Source: Dendrocalamus latiflorus (taxonomy: Eukaryota > Streptophyta > Magnoliopsida > Poales > Poaceae). From it: 64,000 nt of DNA. Both the position numbers and the translations under genes were made by a program. Numbering within the stretch: position 1 is the stretch's first letter; the number at the start of each line of letters is the position of its first letter. The notes under the pieces are model-generated. The model was not told where the DNA came from and ran no database searches. It was given only the letters and a program-made list of their open reading frames with translations. This document shows, one piece after another, positions 23,755 to 35,621 of the stretch. Where the stretch lies: assembly GCA_017311315.1 (NCBI GenBank), contig CM029647.1, positions 7,741,077-7,805,076 of the forward strand, given 5' to 3'.

Positions 23755-25521
23755 ATGGCAGTATTTTCTCCTACTGCAGACGCAGATGCTGCTACCGTGG
23801 CAGCAGTTTCATCTGCTGGGTCTCTAGTTTTAGCAGATTTCCAGGCTGACACAGGTGAGAATGAGAATAGGCATCCTATGCATACACATCTGCGTGACAA
23901 TATCATAACAACCAAGGAATTCAAGGATGGTACAGATAGATATAATACTGATGGAAGAAGACGAGTGTTCATTGCTCACACAGATGTGGAACCAAAAAAT
24001 TACCTTGATGCCATGAAAAGCTCCAAGTGGAAGGGAGCCATGGATGTTGAATACAGTGCTCTTATGAAGAACAAAACATGGAGGTTAGTACCACCAAATC
24101 AGAAAGTTAATTTGATTGATTGAAAATGAGTGTTTAAAATAAAAAAGAAAGCAGATGGTAGCGTGGATAGATACAAGGCACAGTTAGTCGTAAAAGGGTT
24201 CAAGCAATGGTATGGATTGGATTATGAAGACACTTTCAGTCCCGTTGTAAAGCCTTCGACTATCCTGCTTGTACTCTCCATTGCAGTCTCCCCAGGGTGG
24301 ATGATACAACAGTTAGATCTTGCATGGGTTTCTTGAAGAAGAGGTGTATATGAAACATTCACCTGGATATGAGAATAAGAACCTTGCACATTATATATGT
24401 CGTCTTGATAAAGCATTGTATGGACTCAAGCAAGCACCACATGTGTGGTATGCAAGATTTAAGTTCTAAGCTTCCAGAGTTGGGTTTTACTCCTTCCAAG
24501 ACTAATACCTCGTTATTTATTTTCCATGAAGTTGAAATCACAATCTATATGCTAATCTATGTCAATGACATTATAGTTGTGAGCTCATCCACTGAGGCAG
24601 TCAGCTTACTTCTTGAGCAATTGCAAGAGGACTTTGTACTAAAGGACCTCGGTGACCTTCACTATTTCTTAGCATTGAAGTCAGCAGAGTCCATGATGGT
24701 TTGAGATTAACACAATGCAAATATGCAATTGATCTGTTGAACCGAGCCAACATGGAGAATTGCAAGACAGTAACTACATCGATGGCTGTTATAGAGAGGC
24801 TAGCAAAGTCTGAAGGGAAGCCATTGTCAACTAAAGAGAGACAATTTACAGAAGCATAGTGGGAGCATTGCAATATCTCACACTAACCAAACCAGATCTG
24901 TCATATCCAGTAAATAAGGTATGCCAGTTCCTTGCAGCACCAACCCGGTCACATTGGAGTGCTGTGAAGAGGATACTTCGATATTTGAAGTTGACTGCAG
25001 ATACCAGCCTGGAGATCAAGAGGACTGGGTCGACTCTCTTAAGTGCTTTCTTAGATGCTGACTGGGGCAGGATGTCCTGATGACAGGAGGTCCACTAGTG
25101 GATATGCAATCTTCTATGGTCAGAATCTCTTGTCTTGGAGTTCTAGAAAGCAAAACACTATTTCTCCATCGAGCACAGAAGCTGAATACAAGTCGCTTGC
25201 AAATGCCGCTGCCGAACTGAACTCATTTGGTTGCAGTATCTACTTGGAAAACTCAGAATCTTTCAGTCTAGACCACCAATTTTGTGGTGTGATAATCTTG
25301 GAGCTACTTACCTAACATCCAATCCAATGTTTCATGCACGCACAAAACACATTGAGATTGATTTTCACTTTGTCAGGGAAAGAGTGGCTCGGAAATTACT
25401 TGATGTTAGGTTCATATCATCTCAAGACCAAGTTGCAAACATCTTCACAAAACTGTTGCCGAATCGGCAGTTCTCAATTCTGAAGAGCAATCTCAATCTT
25501 CTACAGCAAGGTTTGGATTGA
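23755..25521 (+). pseudogene. Copia reverse transcriptase and RNase H, broken
   Basis: The RT start is visible as 'MKSSKWKGAMDVEYSALMKN', then a stop, then 'RYKAQLVVKGFKQWYGLDY' and 'TFSPVVKPSTI'. The catalytic box reads Y-V-N-D instead of Y-V-D-D ('LIYVNDIIVVSS', about 24556). RNase H follows in three frames ('GALQYLTLTKPDLSYPVNKV', 'RRSTSGYAIFYGQNLLSW', 'AEYKSLANAAAEL'). The end is 'VANIFTKLLPNRQF', shortly before the 3' LTR. Confidence 0.88.
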
Positions 25522-25528
25522 GGGAGGC

Positions 25529-25794
25529 TGTTGGAAGTACCAGAATAGAGATAGATCATTCGGTTAGACTCAGTTTTGTATAGATAAGGCCGATGTAACA
25601 AATGTAATCTCTGATCTCCGTGTAAAGCGGAACCGAAGCCTAAACTTCGGTCTCCTGTAGCTAAATCGACACAGGCTTCTTGCCGAGATATATAACATCT
25701 AACTGTGCTGCCACTGTATGTTGAGCAGAGTAGCAATCAACATTTTCTCTCTCGATTCTTCCTCTTCCTTCCAAATACACGTAGAAATCTTTCA
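25529..25794 (+). repeat. 3' LTR of the copia element
   Basis: The right LTR is 266 bp, TGTTGGAAGTACC to 'aatctttca', preceded by the purine tract. The flank after it (GAGAC) does not match the left flank. Confidence 0.9.
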
Positions 25795-25961
25795 GAGACA
25801 AGAAAGTAGAGAAAGAGAAGTGGAGGAAAAGTAGGAAGAGAGATGCTAGAGAGGAAGCAGCCGGCTGTAGTGAAGAAAATGGAGCAGCCGATGGGAGGGG
25901 ATAAGAAATGAGTGACTGTGAACGAAATACGGTAGGCATCGGATTTATCCCCTCCAGTCGG

Positions 25962-26377
25962 ACATACTAGCCTCATAGGCGCGGCGCCACGCTACGCCAG
26001 CCACCGTGTGTACCGAAATAAAAGAGACGATAATTCGTGAGGACTTTTTTAAAAAAAATCGAGGGCACATGTGTATTTTCGAAAAGGCCAAAGGTCTTTT
26101 TCGTAAAAAAAGCGAGGGCCTGTACGTAACTAAACGAGGACCCGTACGTAATTTAGAAACCGCGGGGCGCAATCCTGCAAAGTACACAAAATTTCGGTGA
26201 AGTGGAGGGGTGTTTTCGCAAAAAAACGTTTTAAAAAACCTGCCAGGGACCTTTTCGCGAGGAAAAAGGACCTTTACGTAATTTCGGAAAAATGGAGGAA
26301 CTTTTTCGCAAAAAACCGCTCCTCTGACCGTACCGAAATTTTCTGGCCACGCGCCGGCCGCAGCGTGCTCGCAACCC
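25962..26377. repeat. Unclassified dispersed repeat, copy B
   Basis: This is the same family as 958-1387 and in the same orientation, sharing both terminal phrases and the irregular 'ggacctttttcgc / tacgtaatttcgg' interior. The two copies are clearly diverged. Confidence 0.5.
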
Positions 26378-27603
26378 AAACGAACTCACACCCAAATCAT
26401 GAAATATGGATGTTGGGGAAGGAGGACAATTGGGAGATCGCGTGCCAGGCGCTGCTGCTAAGGGGATGAGACGTAGACCTGTCCACTGCCTTTGGTCTGG
26501 TCTGTTTGCATGGGCCCTGTTGTCTGCTGGTTCATGTGGTTCAATCGTGTGGGCCGTTCATATTGCATTTTACTGATAGCTTTTGATTTTAGTTTAGTAT
26601 ATCTTTAATAGTATTATCTCAGTTGTCTCTTAGCTATATTAAATAAGTAAAATCCTATGTGGATGTGAGGAGAGATAATGTGATGTCTCTTATGCAAGAG
26701 ACGACTTGAACCCGCAAACCAACGCAAGTAGTGAGAGAGTATGAGAGAAGAAGTTATGATAAAACGGTATAAAAAAGATATAGGAATAATTTACTGTTAG
26801 AGAAGTTGTCTCTAGTATTGTCTTTAGGTAAGGTGGAAATTTTAGAGACAATCTTAAAAGATAAACTATTGTACATACTCTTATAAATAGTAATAGTGTA
26901 TAGAGGGCATTACAGAGACAAACACACATGCAATTTTGACTGATATAAATGAAGACACTACAGTATGTATTATAATTAACTAGTAGACTCCGTCTTAAAA
27001 GACACCCTGTTTGAAAGCTAAGTATTATAGAAAAGTCATTTACTATAGAATGCAACTTTTAGAAGTCTATATGATCTAGGTTTCCATGCTGTTGGATTGA
27101 CGCAAATAGATGAGGGGCAAATCCGGAAGTTTGCTTGGAAATAGATGGAAAAATAAGATAAAAGAACAGGAAACGGTGGTAGCAAGAAACTGGGACTTCA
27201 TATTTTTAATTTTAAGAGTGGCATATCTCGTAGTGGTATATATTTAATTTTGCCAATTTTCTGTACTAAAACGTGCTATTTCTGCAGTTGAAAACGCCAT
27301 ACAAGTTTCATCTCACCATAAACCATCGGAGTTACTACTTACTACCCATGCTATTGTGTATTAGTACAACGATTCAAGGCAAAGATACTAGTAGTAAATA
27401 TCGAACGATCGATTCATCAGATTCACGAAAGAGCACACGGATTGCTTAGCCCCAAACGTCAAAATGCATTAGGAAATCTTACACGCCCATAGTTGGAAAA
27501 GAAACATCAAGAGAACATCCAGCTTTGCAACTTTTAACATTCAAGATGACATGGCCGAAGACGCCTATACACTTATTAAGTCACGAATTCCACCTCTCTG
27601 TGC
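26378..27603. other. Intergenic; MITE-like DNA downstream of the NAC gene
   Basis: 26580-27070 is AT-rich. Its right half (about 26900-27060, 'ttgactgatataaatgaaga', 'ctccgtcttaaaa') resembles 31318-31450 and, inverted, 28610-28780, so it is likely a member of one MITE family. 27070-27603 shows nothing beyond the probable 3' UTR of the NAC gene. Confidence 0.4.
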
Positions 27604-30600
27604 CTAGTTAGTCAACTCCATGATGGCAGTGACTATGTCACCATCGGCAGCCTTCAGCGACTTCACCGCCCTAGACCTCGACACGGAGGCCTGTGCCATC
27701 ACGAGCTCGATGTCCTTCTGCTCAACGCCAGTCTCATCAACCTCCTCCTCGTCCTGAGCTGCCGCAGATGGCTCGCCCTTCGAAATGACGCTGCTCAGGT
27801 CTGGTGCCTTGAACTGCTCCGCAGCTTGTGTCTGCAGCTGAGAGCTCAGATCCTCGATCTTCGCCTCCCCGAAAATGACGTAGGTGTCTGAATTTGGGCT
27901 CTTGAAGACGTCTGGTTTGGAGATGACAAACAGAATCTGGAAATGCAGGGAAAAAGTTAAGCGAATGCAACACTAACATGTAATAAAAAAAAGTTAATGC
28001 TACAAGGAAGAATGGCATAGCAGTGGTTAAAAAGCTCACGTTCTTGCTCTTTTTGATAGTTACACGGCTCACACCAGTGATGGTCTTCATGCCAAGTTTC
28101 TGCATGGCTTTCCTGCTCTTTTTCTCACTCCTACTCTGCTTAGATCTTCCACTAGCATCACCTGGAATGCAGAGGCGAGTTATCAGATTTTCACAACTGT
28201 GATAAGTGCAATATTCTTAAAACACTTCATTGCTTTCATGTAAGACTAGAACAAAAATTGGGGCTTGGTGATCAAACTGTTCTTGGGATCTATAATTGGA
28301 CATTTAAATATTGAACTTGATATCCCTCTTAGTTTTGCCTGACAGGATAAGTTACAAATAATTAGCTCCTAGTATCATGGAAAATTCCAGTATCACTTAT
28401 CATAGTAAATGTATTAAAATGATTCATCTAGCGAGTTCCACCAAGAGTATCCTTGCAAAACAAATACCTGACATACAGGCATTCATCCTATCTCACTAAA
28501 TACTTTAACCAAGTATTGACTTATATAGTAATACAAGTAGAAGTTGATATAAGGTATTGGGTGGGTTCTTTTGGGCAATGGCTTTTGGCTTAGACCATGT
28601 TCGTATTGGTTTCTAAAATTTGTTTTTCTATAGTAAATGACTTTCAAACAGAATGTTTTTTTAAGTAGGGTTTACTAGTCGATTATAGTACACATTGTAA
28701 TGACTTTATTTATATCAGCCAAAATCGTACGTGTCTCTATCTCTACAAACTGTTACTATTCATTAGCTAAAGCCAATATGAACGTCCCCTTAAAATTTTG
28801 AATTATGGATGTCCACCTGTGTAGTTTGTGTAGTTTTCTACATAACTTGTTCTAAACCAGAAAAAGAAGAAGATGATTATATTAGGCTTGGCGAGCCAAC
28901 GTAAAAATCTACCTATCTTTTCATAGAATGAAACCCAAAATTGATAATTCGTTGGGGTGTAACCCTCTTAGCGACGCGCCATATCGGAACCCGGCAGTGG
29001 TGGTAAATAAGCAAGGGCCGGGACGTCATTCCCTTAGTGATGCGATACGTCGGCGCCAAAATGTAGTGAAAAATGTGCAAGGGTCTTCGCACTTTACTCG
29101 ACGAGTGCAAGGGGCAAGGAAGCTAGCCGAGAAAAGTAGGACCCGTCTGAATAGTTGGAATGCAGGATCCTTAACTGGTAAGTTAAGAGGGTTAGTTGAT
29201 ATGGCGATTAGGAGACGTGTAAACATCTTGGGCTTTTAAGAGACTAAATGGACGGGTTAGAAGACGAAGGAGGTAGAGCATACTGGCTTCAAGTTGTGGT
29301 ATACTGGAACAAAACGAAACAGGAATGGAGTGGGTATCTTAATCGATAAGCATCTCAAGAGCGGAGTTGTCATCACGAGGAGACAGGGGGATAGGATTAT
29401 CTTTGTCAAGCTAATATTTAGCAACATGGTTTTGAAAGTTGTTAGCGCATATGTTCCACAAGTAGGTCTGGATGAGGCCGTCAAGAGGTAATTTGGGAAG
29501 ACCTAGATGATATAGTTAGAAAAATGCCTAACAATGAGAAGCTTTTCTTAGGAGACGATTTCAATGGTCATGTCGGTACAACTAGTGAGGGGGTTTCAAA
29601 GGGTGCACGGGGTTTTGGTTATGGTGATAGGAACCAAGAGGAAGAATATATCTTAAACTTTAGCGTAGCCTAACACCTTTTTTAAAAGAGACATTTCCAT
29701 TTAGTTACCTTTAGAAGTGGTCAACATTCTAGCTAAATCGATTTTGTCCTTGTTAGGAGGGAGAACAAACAAGCCTGCATAGACTATAAGGTTATACCTG
29801 GAGAGTGTGTTGTCCAACAATATAAGTTGATAATCTCTGACTTTTGTTTTAAAATACAGGTTCGACAGGCTAAGGTCGCCAGAGTCACGAGGACGAAGCG
29901 GTGGGAAACCCAAAGGGGACATCTCACATGCGTTTAAGGAGAGGATGATCATGGAAGGGATATAGAACGTGGAAGAAGCGAATAGTATGTAGACAGAGAT
30001 GGCAACTCGCATTAAGAAGATGGCTACGGAGGTGCTTAGAGTGACCTGAGAGACAAGATGTGAACCTAAAGACACGTGGTGATGGAACGAGGAAGTGCAA
30101 AAGGCTATCAAGGAGAAGATATGCTACAAATACATGCATTATAATATGAGCAATGACAACGTATAGAAATATAAAGCAACAAAAAAGAATACAAAGAAAG
30201 CGGTGAGTGAGGCAAGAGACAAGGCCTATGAGGAAATTTACCAGAAGCTAAGTACAAAGGAGGGAGAAGAATGTCTACAAGATGGTTAAACTTCAAGAAA
30301 GGAAGACGAGATACTTCAACCAAGTTAAATACATGAAAGACGACATTAATAGACTTTTGGTGAAAGACGATAAGATCAAGGATAGGTAGAGAGATTACTT
30401 TAATAAGCTGTTCAATCATAATAACGACGATAGTATGATTGAATTAGATGATATTTTTAACGACACTGATAGGTGGTTTGTTTAAAGAATCCAAGAGTCA
30501 GAAGTAAAAGAGGCCTTAAAAGAATAAAAGTGGGTAAGGCGTTGAGGCCTGATAATATTCCTATCGAGGTGTGGAAATGCATAGGAGAAATGGCGATTGT

Positions 30601-32996
30601 TTGGCTAACTAATTTGTTCCATAACATTTTTAGGTCAAACAAGATACCTAACGAGTAGCACAGGAGCACATTAGTACCATTTTCAAAAATAAAGGAGACA
30701 TTCAAATTTGTACTGATTATAGAGGAATTAAGAAAATGAGTTACACAATGAATCTTTGGGTGCGAGTGATTGAGCACCGTTTAAGAAGAGTGACTAGTAT
30801 GACGACAAACACAAGAAGGGATCGAATATGCAATAATGATATACGTGATAGGGTGGGGATAGGACCAATTGAAGATAAGCTTGTCCAACATCGTTTGAGA
30901 TGGTTTAGACATCTCCAACGAAAGTCTCTTGAGGCACCGGTACGTAGTAGAATTTAAGATGTACTGAGAACGTAAGAAAAAACAAATGTCGACCAAGACT
31001 GACGTGGGAGGAAGCAGTTTAACGAAACTTGAGGGATTGAAAGGTATCTAAAGAATTAGTTTTGGATAGAAGCGCATGGAAGTTAGCAATCCACGTACCG
31101 GAACCATAAGAAGGTTTAGAGGTGTGTTTTAGGCTCTCAGCTCAGATGACAGAATGTACGGCTTAGGATTATAACATTGTAGATTTCATTTCAAGGCTCT
31201 CATTTCTTTAACCTTGAAGGCTTGAGGAGATTTCATTCATAACTTACCCCACTTGTTTGGGACAAAAAGTTTTGTTGTTGTTGTTGATGGTTGTTCATGA
31301 AAGAGAGTTCGAAGAGTTACTCACATGTGATTTTGACCGATATAGATGAAGTCAGGACAATGTCTACTATAATCGATTTGTAGATCCTGTCTTGAAAAAC
31401 ATTCTATTTAAAAACTAGTTACTGTAGAAAGCCAAGCCATAAGCCCAAACGAAGGGAGCCGTTGTCTTAGTACAGAAGTGACAACATTCAATGCAAAATG
31501 GCAAGCACTACTCCAGAAAACTATAAATTGTGTAGATTTAGCAGAAGTACAGAACAATTCAGGCATAAGCAAGCATGATACAGTTCCAATAAAACAAGGA
31601 ATTGCACTTGTGTAGAAAGAACAATATTTGGAAAAGAAAATTGATTGGCAGCTTATGTTCCTTCAATTTATAACTAGTCAAAAAGATCCAAAATAGGAAA
31701 ATATGTAGAGTTACAACATCTATTGAGGAACACATCGTATCAAAATTGCTTAATCATGAAATAGCTAACTTAAAATCAATAAAAACAAGAGAATCCATTG
31801 CTTCAAGAGATGAATAAGCAATGCTTCATTTTAGAAACTTAGAATAGGCAATAACTTGAGATATTTAAATTTTATGTTAGAACAAGTACTAAAATGAGAT
31901 ATAGGCCTATATTTATAACTAGAGTAGCCACCTGAACTAAATAGGAAGAACTACAGAATTTCAACATACCCTCAACATCATCGTCATCTTTTTCATCCTC
32001 ATCCTCATCTTCATCATCATCATCATCATCCTCAAGGATAGGCTCATCTCCCTAAGAGTATGCAATAAAAAAATCATGTTATTTAACTGTCATAAGCAAC
32101 AAACAATACCCCCTTAAAACAGAGTGTTTTCCCTACAACAGATTTAGTCACACCCAGATATATCAAAACAAACTGGTGAGCATTCTAGCCAGGGTATGAT
32201 CTTTCCAGGTTGATCATGAGGCTAACTACTAAGTAGTAGGCTAGTAGCAGCAAAAGCATAAATGGAAATGGCTCTCCAAAAGCAAATGAGGAGAGTTTGT
32301 GCAACACGAAACAAGGAACTGTAGCTTGTGTGTTGACAAAAGAAATATTTGCTAACACATATATCTATATTGTTGCTACTGGAAATACAACATACAGTGC
32401 ATAAGCATACACACAAGATACTAATGTTCCTAATAAACTTCCAAAGCTAATTAACAAGTGAGACCAAGTTTCTACCGTAGCAATCACCAGAGGTCAATAA
32501 CAATTTTAATGCTTCGAAGCTCGCTTCAGCATACTCAAAATCCATTCCAAATTTGTATCCTTAAGACAAACAGTACAATTTCCTCAAGTGCGCCCAATTT
32601 GCAACACTACTTGAGTCACGAACTCTATATAACAACTAACAAGCCACAGCTCTGTAGCAACATCTTCGCGCATGGAAATGAACTCTAGGTGCAGAAGTCA
32701 ACAAGATCGACATAAATGCATAGTCTAACTACCAAGCCCTCGGTTCTCCAACCCAAAGCTCGCACCTAAAAGCGTGCAACCTAAGTGACAAACGAGATCT
32801 AGCGGCTTAACATCATGATCTTAACAAATACACCGATCTAGGGGCCCAGCGAGCATAAAAGATGATAATTTTTAGTTGATAAGACACCAGATCGAGTGGG
32901 GGTGGAAGAAGGGGATGGAATGGATGATCTCACCTCGATCTTTTGCTCCTCGAGGTGGGCGCGGAGCAGCTCCTCCTGCGTCTCGGCGGCCGTCAT
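27604..32996 (-). CDS. Nascent polypeptide-associated complex subunit alpha
   Basis: Exons on the minus strand are 32996-32934, 32051-31970, 28161-28040 and 27936-27604, all with GT-AG introns; the product is 199 aa. NAC-alpha pairs with NAC-beta (BTF3) at the ribosomal tunnel exit and shields nascent chains. The protein starts 'MTAAETQEELLRAHLEEQKI'. It then has an acidic Asp/Glu run in exon 2, the NAC domain ('SRKAMQKLGMKTITGVSRVT' ... 'ISKPDVFKSPNSDTYVIFGE') in exons 3-4, and a C-terminal UBA domain ending 'SLKAADGDIVTAIMELTN'. This length and order are normal for the plant family. Intron 2 is 3.8 kb because it has taken in a LINE and MITE-like DNA. No coding damage is seen. The paralogue number cannot be assigned. 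Confidence 0.95.
28562..28793. mobile_element. MITE-like element in NAC intron 2
   Basis: The left side 'gttcgtattggtttcta' mirrors the right side 'tagctaaagccaatatgaac', giving imperfect inverted ends. The interior ('agtaaatgactttcaaacag', 'atatcagccaaaatcg') appears inverted at 31318-31450 and 26900-27060. It is non-coding. Confidence 0.5.
28870..31284 (+). mobile_element. Decayed RTE-type LINE in NAC intron 2
   Basis: An apurinic-type endonuclease is recognisable with stops ('LNSWNAGSLTGKLRGLVDMA', 'FKLWYTGTKRNRNGVGILID', 'LKVVSAYVPQVGLDEA'; 28928-29491). RT begins at about 30500 ('VGKALRPDNIPIEVWKCIGE') but jumps at about 30800 from the early RT to the C-terminal 'KLVQHRLRWFRHLQRKSLEA', so the catalytic core is deleted. 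The 3' end is 'cacttgtttgggacaaaaag' followed by a TTG repeat, typical of RTE-type tails. It lies antisense to the NAC gene and fully within the intron. The 5' boundary is approximate. Confidence 0.85.
31310..31465. mobile_element. MITE-like fragment next to the LINE 3' end
   Basis: It is related to 26900-27060 and, inverted, to 28610-28780 ('gattttgaccgatatagatgaag', 'gatcctgtcttgaaaaac'). It flanks the LINE on the opposite side from the 28562 copy and in inverted orientation to it. Confidence 0.4.
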
Positions 32997-35074
32997 GGTG
33001 GGGCAGGGTGGCACGCGAGTAAAACCTAGAGGAGGAGGGGGGGGGGGGTAGCAAAAACCCTAGGGTCGGAGTCTGAGAGCAGCGAGACTGCGACGGAGGA
33101 GGAGACGGCGAGTTAGTTTTATTCCGATGGTCTTCACTCTTCGTGGGTCTGGGTTGGGCTGAGTCCGTGGCCCGTTTGGTGGTCAGGTTCGAAGCGACAA
33201 GACCCAGGCCCATTTCTTTTTCTTTTTCTTTCTTCCCCTCCTTTTCTTTTCTTTCTTTTCTTCTGTCCTTTTTTTCAGATACTTTTTTATTTTTGAAAAG
33301 CAATAATGCTAAATTTTTGACATCGCGATTGTTTTTTTGAAGCTAACGTATTTTATTTGTCAACACACTCAATACAACACATAAATATCCACACACATGC
33401 ACATCACCATACGCACGCATTCACACACACGACGCCTACGGAAGACTGGACGAGTGGAGCTTGACGAAAAAAATAATGAAGTCACCACCGGCACCTCACT
33501 TGCAATAGTCACGTCGCCTCTCATTGAAAGAAAATTCTCCTAAATAAGACACATAGAGCCAAACCTAGGGTTTTAACTCTAGTGGGCTGGGTACAACCAC
33601 CTCCACTAGCCATCCAAGCAAGGCTTGGTTCTCAAAAGCTAGCCTATTGTACAAAAACTGAATACAACTTGTGCACCATCATCTGTTGTGATCAATTATC
33701 AATCTTGCACAGTAGTCTACCTATAGAGTTTCGGTTTTAAATTTTGTACATTGTACATATGGATAGAACATGATGAACGCCTTGTAATCGATAATGAGTT
33801 ACACTTGCTTGTCTTTTTTCAGTTAGCAATTTAAGAATCTGGACACAAATCAATGATCGGTAGAGAAGAAAGATGTAGGACGTGGGATTAGTGGTAGGTA
33901 AACAGCGTTTTGATAAAAAAATGAGTTGTACCACACATACTTATCAATTGTATTCTAGTACCGGCCAGAATAGCCTAAACATATCATATCAACATTCAAC
34001 ACTTAAAACGGCACATAGCAATCTCAATCGTGTACCGGCCTCAATACCGACCAATAACGGACCATTCATTATGGTACCGGTCATACTTGGGTATTTGATT
34101 TTGGCGATTTGGGATTGTGTTGTGCAATGTATGCTGCAACTTAGCCGAACCAATCCCTCGGTTTGGCCATGTAGGGGCGACTAACATGATATTCGGCTGT
34201 CATATCCAAATGGTGGCATAAGGCAATGTGGATCCACATGGTGACATCCAAATGATATATGAAGCAATGTTTCAGCAATTCAAAGCATGTGTTTCTGGTG
34301 AGCAGATAAGTGGAATGGACAAATAGCCGTGAGAAAGGTAAACCGATTTGGAAAATGAGAAAATCTACGAAACAATATACCATGTGGAGCAATATACAGT
34401 ACCATAATCTTATAAATTTTTGAGCAATATTTAGAGTAGATAAAATTATGAAAATTGCAAAATCAAGTACATTATGTTAGAAGACTGAACATAAAATTTT
34501 ATAATTTTTTGAGCTTATTTGCTGTATTTAAAAATTCAAACAAGCAGTAAATATAAACTAATAATTAAGACAGGTAATTAAGTTGGTTAATTAACCAACT
34601 TAATTACTTGCTACCCTGTGGCCATGCGGCAGGCTCTTGGCTGCACAGTAGCCGGGTGACAGATCCCTGCTGCACGGCCACAGGGCTCTAGGTGCCAGGT
34701 GTCAGCTCCACGATATCGCCACCCAGTGATCGGGTGGCAAAACGGATATTTTTACTATTGTCGTGCGTATACTAACATTCTTGTAAATACGAACTCTAAA
34801 AATGCTATATGTGCCAAAAACTCTCCAACGTCAGCAATGACATATACGAATCGATCTCCACATGTAAGTGTAACCTAATACATACCCTCACAAGCATTGA
34901 AGCACAAATCTATTGAGCATAGAGGATCCCACATTTGGCCCCTCCTGAATTCAAAATCTTCAAACCATCTGCAACAAAAAAACCAAATAAAACAAAACTG
35001 TTTGTCACAGAAGATCAAAGAGACCAAAAGTGTTTAACTTAGTCCGCACTAACACAACTAAAACCAATTTTTAG
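32997..35074. other. Divergent promoter interval between NAC and DUF7036 genes
   Basis: 32997-33130 is the 5' leader and core promoter of the NAC gene (GC-rich, with a run of G). 33180-33300 is a long CT-rich tract. 33340-33650 resembles a dispersed grass repeat ('agtgggctgggtacaaccacctccactagcc'-like text). The rest is AT-rich. No gene was recognised. Confidence 0.45.
34573..34611. repeat. Near-perfect 39-bp palindrome
   Basis: The left arm GGTAATTAAGTTGGTTAA is followed without a spacer by TTAACCAACTTAATTACT. Only one pair near the tips is imperfect. The DNA around it is unclassified. Confidence 0.8.
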
Positions 35075-35325
35075 GTCCTGCTCATTTTAACTTAAACTTT
35101 TGACTTCTGACTTATTTTTTATAGATTTTGTCATTTTCTGACTTTTTGTTTTTTAGATTTTTTGCTGGTTCATTTTTTCTGTATTTATTTGCATTGTCCG
35201 TGATAGGTTAAGCTGTTTTTTATTTTTATTTTTTAAATTTAGTTATATTGAATAAGTTATCATCAATTATGATATAATTTTAACTATAGATTAACTTATT
35301 TTAATCAATCAAGCGGCCTTTACCC
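35075..35325. mobile_element. MITE-like element upstream of the DUF7036 gene
   Basis: This copy belongs to the five-copy AT-rich family (see 2298-2562), in the orientation 'ttgacttctgacttattttt', 'ttgcattgtccgtgatagg', 'aaatttagttatattgaata'. It ends about 300 bp before the DUF7036 start codon and so lies in the promoter zone. Confidence 0.5.
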
Positions 35326-35621
35326 GCTAGAGACTTGAGTCACTTGTACCTACTACAGTACTACTTCCTCCTCACCTGCTGCTGCTTCTGTCATCTTTCG
35401 CCTCGGTGCGGTTTAACTATCACCTTCCTCGCCACCTCCATATCCTCTCTTCTCCTCTCCTCTCCTCCTCCTTAAGCAACGACGCCCCAGCGAACCCAAC
35501 CGACGGCCCTAACCGTAGCGCCACCAACCCAGTAGCTGTTGCTCTCCGCGGCGGCAATGGCGGGGCTCCTCTCCTCGACGGCGGCGGCGGTTGCCGGCCG
35601 GGATGCGTGAGATCGCACCGC

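Larger units (their letters stand above)
20908..25794 (+). mobile_element. Degenerate Ty1/copia LTR retrotransposon
   Basis: Two 266-bp LTRs (20908-21173 and 25529-25794) bracket a gag-PR-INT-RT-RH interior in copia order. The primer-binding site TGGTATCAGAGC (21174-21185) directly abuts the 5' LTR, and a purine tract 'gagggagg' precedes the 3' LTR. Many stops and frameshifts break every domain, so the copy is dead. The 5 bases on either side (AGTGG and GAGAC) do not match, which suggests recombination between elements or a rearranged end. Confidence 0.93.

Noticed and set aside
22790..25521. Separate small genes for the copia fragments
   Set aside because: The frames are collinear pieces of one broken polyprotein between two LTRs, not independent genes.
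35406..35621. Upstream in-frame extension of the DUF7036 protein
   Set aside because: The extension lacks a convincing ATG start, and the ATG at 35622 gives the usual short basic/Gly-rich head before the membrane span.
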